DNA from: an uncultured Flavobacteriia bacterium
GTDB lineage: Bacteria; Bacteroidota; Bacteroidia; Flavobacteriales_D; Crocinitomicaceae
DNA: 5,855 bases
Direction: 5' to 3'
Assembly (NCBI GenBank): GCA_903928365.1
Contig: CAIYQV010000005.1
Coordinates: forward strand, 1 to 5,855
The notes under the pieces were generated by a model. That model had not been told where the DNA came from. It worked only from the letters and a program-made list of their open reading frames with translations, and ran no database searches. Position 1 is the first letter of the stretch, and each line of letters opens with the position of its first letter. Both the position numbers and the translations under genes were made by a program. Shown here one piece after another: positions 1 to 3,966 of the stretch.

Positions 1-99
1 ACAAATGAATTTACAAGTGCGTATTTGCAGTTCTTATTGGAAAGTTGTGCGTGTTGATTACCCTTTCTTTATGTTGATCTAAATTATTCATTATTTTAA

Positions 100-121
100 C
101 GGGTAATTATCTAATTGCCCG
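100..121. promoter_or_regulatory. 22-bp inverted repeat abutting the start codon of the first regulator gene
   Basis: The arms are CGGGTAATTA (100-109) and TAATTGCCCG (112-121), separated by TC. All ten positions pair if one T-G wobble is allowed; in RNA this gives about nine base pairs with a four-base loop. The repeat ends one base before the ATG at 123. It therefore occupies the place where an initiating ribosome lands, and it could also be a two-fold operator. It is not followed by a T-run on either strand, so an intrinsic terminator for an upstream gene is unlikely. The structure is seen directly; a regulatory role (autoregulation by an HTH protein, or a translation-blocking hairpin) is inference. 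Confidence 0.55.
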
Positions 122-122
122 A

Positions 123-1745
123 ATGAGAAATATCATTGTAATCACTCTTCTTTGTTCCACTCTTTCACATGCTTATGCAATCAAAAGAGGAGATGGTCAA
201 GAAATCGATAGGATACTGCATTGGGTAGAAGATCATTCAGAGGATCATGTGTCAGAATGTTTGGATTCACTTTTAAAAGCCGAACGTTTATCACATCGAG
301 TGGAAAGTTTTAAGTCAAGGGTAAAAGTGCTACTGAGCTTAAGTCGCTTCACTCTCGTGCGTTTAAATAACCTGGAGCGATGTCATCTTTATCTTGAGGA
401 GGTGAGAAAAATGGCTCAATCAAGACAGAATGACCCCTGGACATTGTCACAGTACCATAATGGAAGAGGTGTCATGTTTTTTTATGAGCAATCTGATCGT
501 ACAAAGGCACTACAGGAATTTCGAAAAGCACAGTATCTATGTCAAAGATTCTCGCTTCCAAAAGATCCTATGCTATTGAATAATTATGGGCTTGTATTTT
601 TATCATCCGATCAAGCAGGCAAAGCATTACAGTTATTTAGAGAAGCAGCAACTATTGCAAAAAAAAATAAAGAAGCAATCAGCCCCAGATTTGTTATATC
701 GAACACACTCAATATAGGAGTTTGTTATATTTATTTGAATGATATAGAGAGGGCTGAAAATCAGTTTCGTAAGGTTGTCGAGATTGCAAAGAGTACACTT
801 GGTTTGAATGATGACTTTGAAGCTTTAGTATATTTAGGAGTATTTCAGGAGGAGCAGGGTATGACAGAGGAAGCGCTCTATTCTCTCAAGCAAGCTGAAA
901 AATTGCTGATTTATTCCTCTTCCTTCCAAACCAAGTCTTTGTTAAGCGAGTCCCTGGAATTAATCTACAGTAAAAAAGGAATGACGGACCTTGCATATGA
1001 GTGTGCAAAAAGGAAATCATTGTTTCTTGATTCCTTGAGAGAAGTAAAATTGTCAGAGCAGGCTTTTGCGTTGGATTATAAATTCGAAGCTCAGAAATTA
1101 AAGGATGAAAAGATTATTTCAAATCTAAAAAATACATCGGAAAGGCAAAATTTCAAATGGAGGATCACTTTATTGATCACAACGCTACTTTTTGTCTTGC
1201 TAATGGGGTTCTTTATTATTTACAGATTAAATAAAATGAAAGAACTAAACCGGATTAAAGCAGAGAACGAGTCCCTTGAAAAAGAACGTATTCGACAACA
1301 ATCAGAAATTGCTATTTTAAGGAAAGAGGAGGAGTTGATCTCAGCGAATGTGGAATTAAACGTTCGTAAAAATGAACTTACTGAATTAAAAGGAAGATTA
1401 CAATCACATTTAGATAAAAGCCATGATCCTGAATTTGATGACTTGAAAACTTTTTTGAAACAGGCTCAACAGTCGGAGAAACGTGCCGAACAGTTGAAAT
1501 ACTTGGATCATGTGTTGAATTATTCGAATAGTACATTTTATTCAAAATTACGAACGAAGCATCCGAATCTCTCTGAAGATGAATTGAGGCTGGCGACTCT
1601 TATCCGATTGAATTTGGGGTCTGAAGAATTGTTACAGGTATTTAATATCTCAATGAGTTCATTAATGACCAAACGCTACAGAATGCGTAAAAAAATGTCC
1701 CTCACAAAAAATACAGGATTGGAGGAATATATCATGACATTATAA
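123..1745 (+). CDS. Transmembrane TPR-repeat transcriptional regulator with C-terminal helix-turn-helix (diverged copy)
   Basis: Probable one-component membrane regulator of 540 residues. Residues 1-19 form a signal peptide ending HAYA. About 110-306 carries several TPR-like helix pairs, for example 110-143, 151-184, 193-226 and 233-266, with the usual G/A, Y and A spacing. Residues 348-367 are one hydrophobic membrane helix followed by basic residues, which puts the C-terminus in the cytoplasm. About 369-428 is a heptad-like, charged coiled coil. Residues 483-527 form a LuxR-like HTH (LSEDELRLATLIRLNLGSEE, then RYRMRKK at 518-524). In this family, periplasmic TPRs are thought to sense a partner and the HTH binds DNA; the ligand and targets are unknown here. 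The next in-frame Met is residue 97, so the ATG at 123 is the only start that keeps the signal peptide. The HTH matches the usual family pattern less well than the convergent neighbour does: the S-x-x-x-A-R motif before the basic helix is replaced by S-L-M-T-K-R. Confidence 0.85.
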   Translation: MRNIIVITLLCSTLSHAYAIKRGDGQEIDRILHWVEDHSEDHVSECLDSLLKAERLSHRVESFKSRVKVLLSLSRFTLVRLNNLERCHLYLEEVRKMAQSRQNDPWTLSQYHNGRGVMFFYEQSDRTKALQEFRKAQYLCQRFSLPKDPMLLNNYGLVFLSSDQAGKALQLFREAATIAKKNKEAISPRFVISNTLNIGVCYIYLNDIERAENQFRKVVEIAKSTLGLNDDFEALVYLGVFQEEQGMTEEALYSLKQAEKLLIYSSSFQTKSLLSESLELIYSKKGMTDLAYECAKRKSLFLDSLREVKLSEQAFALDYKFEAQKLKDEKIISNLKNTSERQNFKWRITLLITTLLFVLLMGFFIIYRLNKMKELNRIKAENESLEKERIRQQSEIAILRKEEELISANVELNVRKNELTELKGRLQSHLDKSHDPEFDDLKTFLKQAQQSEKRAEQLKYLDHVLNYSNSTFYSKLRTKHPNLSEDELRLATLIRLNLGSEELLQVFNISMSSLMTKRYRMRKKMSLTKNTGLEEYIMTL

Positions 1746-1751
1746 AAAATC

Positions 1752-3344
1752 CTACTTGTATTTTGACAGGAAATTGCCCAGCTGTATATCGCTGTTAACA
1801 ATCTGTAATTTTTTTCTCAGCCTCGTTCGGGCAACATTAATACTGTGAGCGGATTGTCCCGTAATGTCGGAGATGTCTTTCGTACTCATGTCCATAACTA
1901 AAAAAGCACATAAACGTTTTTCATTGAGGGAAAGTCTTTGAAAGTCCCGTTCCAGATTTTTATAGAAATCGGGATGGATTTTCTTGAATCGCAATTCAAA
2001 TTCATCCCAGCTTTTATTATTTATGGAGTACGTAAGTTCGTTAATGGTAGATTGAATTTCATTTTTTATATCACCGTCCGTATGATTTCTTAAGTGCTGT
2101 AACTTTTGTTGAATATTTGAAATGAGATTGTCTTTTTCGAAAATATGCAGTGATTTTAAGGTGACTTCTCTTTCATTACTCATTAGTTCAAGAGATAGCT
2201 TTTCTTTTTCCAGTGTCATCCTCTGATTTTCTAAATTTGAAATTCTTGCTCTGTTTCTAATTCTTAAAAGTATCACGAAGGCAATAGAGAGTAGGAGTAT
2301 AAGCAGAAGGATTATTACAGTATACCGGAGATTATCAGTTCTTCTTTCATTAATAGATTGTGTTCGCTCCAGCTTGTTTTTAAATTTGAGTTCCTGGATT
2401 TTTAACGAACTTTCAATGGCAAGTAATTGCTTTGATATTTTTGAAAAATCGATACTGTCACGGTAATTTATGTAGTTTTTTAGAGCATCTAAAGTAGGCT
2501 CCTTTTGTCCCATTTTCTCGAGGATATCAGCGTATGTTTTGTATACAAACAGTTTTGAATTGGCCCTCTTTATAGAATGAATATTTTTTAATGAGACCAG
2601 AATATTGTTCATCGCCTCATTCATGTTGCCATGATCTGAATAAAATCTCGCTAAAAATGAGGATCGTTCTGCTTCATCATCCTTTCCATTCGATAAGTAA
2701 GCATAATAGAGCGAATTTTTCAAACTGGCTTCGGTCTCCTTCGCATTACCCTGAATTAAATGACAAATACCGAGATTGCTTAAGATGATTGAGTGCTGCC
2801 TAAAGTCATTGTTTTTAATACAATATGAAGAGGCTAATTTTAAGTTTTTCAAAGAAGCACCCAAGTTTCCCTCATTCATAAGGCTTACGGCATAATTATT
2901 TAAAATGTAGCCCGCATGAAAGTTCGTTTTTTCATTTTGTGAAAGTTTGTACGCCTCTCTGAAATAATAAAAACTTTTTGAAATACTTGTTTTTGACTCA
3001 TAATACAACATTCCCATATTTTCAAAATAGAGAATCTTGATGCGTTTATCCTTAGTTTTTCTTGATTCTAAATTTATACGCTGAGCGGTTTTTAATGCCA
3101 GGTTATAACTCGATAGATCGAAAAAGTAAAAAAAGGATAGTTTATCCAGAATGAGTGCTTTTTCAAATGTGTTGCGTTCATCCAACTTTCGAATCTTGTA
3201 TTCGAGTGTTCGTATGACAGCCTCGGGAGACTGATCAATATTCTTCTCCGCCCAGCTTATGAGTTTGTCTGTAGACGATAATTGAGAGCAATAAGATGAT
3301 AAGGAGTGCGTAAATAAGGTAATGAAGAAAAGAGCGTATTTCAT
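1752..3344 (-). CDS. Transmembrane TPR-repeat transcriptional regulator with canonical C-terminal helix-turn-helix
   Basis: A 530-residue protein with the same architecture as the gene at 123-1745. The signal peptide covers about 1-19 (hydrophobic core ALFFITLF; small residues near SSYCS). TPR-like repeats are visible at about 104-137, 146-179, 183-216, 226-259 and 266-299. One membrane helix lies at 341-360 and is followed by RIRNRAR, so the C-terminus is cytoplasmic. A coiled coil covers about 365-415. The C-terminal output module is textbook for Bacteroidota TPR/HTH regulators: W-D-E-F-E-L-R-F with HPDFY at 446-461, LSLNEKRLCAFL at 471-482, MSTKDISDITG at 486-496 and SINVARTRLRKKL at 501-513. 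No receiver or kinase domain is present, so signalling probably passes straight through the membrane helix to the HTH. The gene converges on its relative with a 6-bp gap and diverges from the secreted-protein genes starting at 3580. The signal sensed and the DNA targets cannot be told from the sequence. Confidence 0.88.
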   Translation of the reverse strand: MKYALFFITLFTHSLSSYCSQLSSTDKLISWAEKNIDQSPEAVIRTLEYKIRKLDERNTFEKALILDKLSFFYFFDLSSYNLALKTAQRINLESRKTKDKRIKILYFENMGMLYYESKTSISKSFYYFREAYKLSQNEKTNFHAGYILNNYAVSLMNEGNLGASLKNLKLASSYCIKNNDFRQHSIILSNLGICHLIQGNAKETEASLKNSLYYAYLSNGKDDEAERSSFLARFYSDHGNMNEAMNNILVSLKNIHSIKRANSKLFVYKTYADILEKMGQKEPTLDALKNYINYRDSIDFSKISKQLLAIESSLKIQELKFKNKLERTQSINERRTDNLRYTVIILLLILLLSIAFVILLRIRNRARISNLENQRMTLEKEKLSLELMSNEREVTLKSLHIFEKDNLISNIQQKLQHLRNHTDGDIKNEIQSTINELTYSINNKSWDEFELRFKKIHPDFYKNLERDFQRLSLNEKRLCAFLVMDMSTKDISDITGQSAHSINVARTRLRKKLQIVNSDIQLGNFLSKYK

Positions 3345-3497
3345 TATTCAGGTATCAAATACAAGAGTTCATTTTTTTGAGTAAATCAATTGCTAACCCT
3401 GTGAGCGCAATCATCTTTAAATATAAATTATAATTACAGTGAAAAGGTAACAAGTAAAAAGTTTGAAATATACATAGTTGATACAAGAATTGAAGCA

Positions 3498-3515
3498 TGT
3501 CTATATGTTGTCTAT
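3498..3515. repeat. Two direct TGTCTAT repeats spaced one helical turn apart
   Basis: TGTCTAT occurs at 3498-3504 and again at 3509-3515, an 11-bp period, so both copies face the same side of the helix. They lie about 35-50 bp upstream of a candidate -7 box at 3549, a reasonable place for an activator site. They sit in the 235-bp divergent spacer (3345-3579) between the minus-strand regulator and the secreted-protein genes. The repeat is seen directly; its use as a binding site is inference, and an AT-rich spacer can hold such a pair by chance. Confidence 0.3.
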
Positions 3516-3548
3516 GTCCTAAGTGGTGGTTTAGCTATAAGTTGAGGG

Positions 3549-3556
3549 TAATTTTG
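3549..3556 (+). promoter_or_regulatory. Candidate Bacteroidota -7 promoter element
   Basis: TAATTTTG matches the Bacteroidota -7 consensus TAnnTTTG at every fixed position. It would place transcription start near 3563, giving a leader of roughly 17 bases before the ATG at 3580. The matching -33 element is poor: the nearest TTTA (3530-3533) is closer than usual. If real, this promoter would drive the split sorting-domain locus and, by read-through, the large gene at 3967. Confidence 0.4.
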
Positions 3557-3579
3557 TTCTCAGCACTCAATTTCAAACC

Positions 3580-3642
3580 ATGATGAGACTACTATTTTGC
3601 GTTTTTCTATGTTTTATATTTGATAACATTGATGCCCAATGA
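3580..3642 (+). CDS. Orphan signal peptide, out of frame with the downstream sorting domain
   Basis: This 20-codon frame begins ATG ATG AGA and encodes a complete Sec signal peptide: one Arg, a Leu/Phe/Cys/Val-rich core, and a C-terminus reading NIDAQ. An Ala-Gln end is typical of Bacteroidota cleavage sites. It stops at TGA (3640-3642), which overlaps the next ATG (3639-3641) as ATGA. It resembles the signal peptide of the gene at 3967: both have R-L-x-F-C-V and end NI-[D/H]-AQ. That supports real translation from 3580. Most likely it is the true 5' end of the sorting-domain gene, separated from it by a one-base frameshift. Termination-reinitiation or a -1 ribosomal slip at CAA-TGA are the alternatives. 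A single extra A in the CCCAATG stretch would join the frames as ...DAQ-MNAS.... Confidence 0.55.
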   Translation: MMRLLFCVFLCFIFDNIDAQ

Positions 3643-3953
3643 ATGCTAGTGTTAATAATCAAGGAACACTCACTCCTACAACGACAAGTCAAAATACTGA
3701 TCCGCACTATTCGGTTTTTCCAAATCCTGCAAATACCACTATAAATCTGTATTTCGGCAACCTAAAAACGGATGTCTCACAGGTGCAAATTTTTGATGCC
3801 ATGGGAAATAACATTCAAGTTGAAGCAGAAATTAACAACGAAAATAAGATTGTGTCTTTAAATACGATTGACCTGGCAGAGGGTGTCTATCTAATGTCCA
3901 TAATAAATAAAGACGGCGATGTCCAACAGGAAAAAATTGTAATTAAACATTAA
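3639..3953 (+). CDS. T9SS type A C-terminal sorting-domain protein with no cargo domain
   Basis: The frame gives 104 residues. About 1-22 is a Thr/Asn/Gln-rich linker. From 24 to the end there is a complete T9SS sorting domain of the type A (Por secretion tail) family: YSVFPNPA at 24-31, VQIFDAMGN at 49-57, IDLAEGVYLMSI at 77-88 and a terminal EKIVIKH. In this family the domain directs a periplasmic passenger through the outer-membrane T9SS translocon and is then removed or attached to the cell surface. No catalytic or binding domain precedes it, and the ORF itself has no signal peptide. The signal peptide lies just upstream in another frame (3580-3642), and a TGA at 3630 closes this frame upstream. 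The stop is 13 bp before the start at 3967 with no terminator between, so co-transcription is likely. It may be a frameshifted gene, a deletion remnant of a larger T9SS substrate, or a genuine mini-substrate. The domain call is firm; the gene's integrity is not. Confidence 0.8.
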   Translation: MNASVNNQGTLTPTTTSQNTDPHYSVFPNPANTTINLYFGNLKTDVSQVQIFDAMGNNIQVEAEINNENKIVSLNTIDLAEGVYLMSIINKDGDVQQEKIVIKH

Positions 3954-3966
3954 TAATCGAAAAAAT

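Noticed and set aside
1..99. Possible 3' end of an upstream gene or an RNA gene
   Set aside because: No coding pattern, tRNA-like fold or terminator could be supported in this short stretch.
1740..1785. Possible bidirectional terminator between the convergent regulators
   Set aside because: Only a four-base stem (TCCT/AGGA) beside an A/T run can be drawn. That is too weak to call, although transcripts must end near here.
2591..2788. 65-codon open frame on the plus strand
   Set aside because: It lies wholly antisense within the minus-strand TPR/HTH regulator, has no recognisable domain, and reads like a shadow of that gene.
3356..3363. TGTATTTG on the minus strand as a -7 box for the minus-strand regulator
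   Set aside because: It has one mismatch to TAnnTTTG, no good -33 element, and would leave a leader of only a few bases.
3426..3435. AATTATAATT palindrome in the divergent spacer
   Set aside because: It is a perfect 10-bp palindrome made only of A and T in an AT-rich spacer. It vaguely resembles the core of the palindrome at 100-121, but chance is the simpler explanation.
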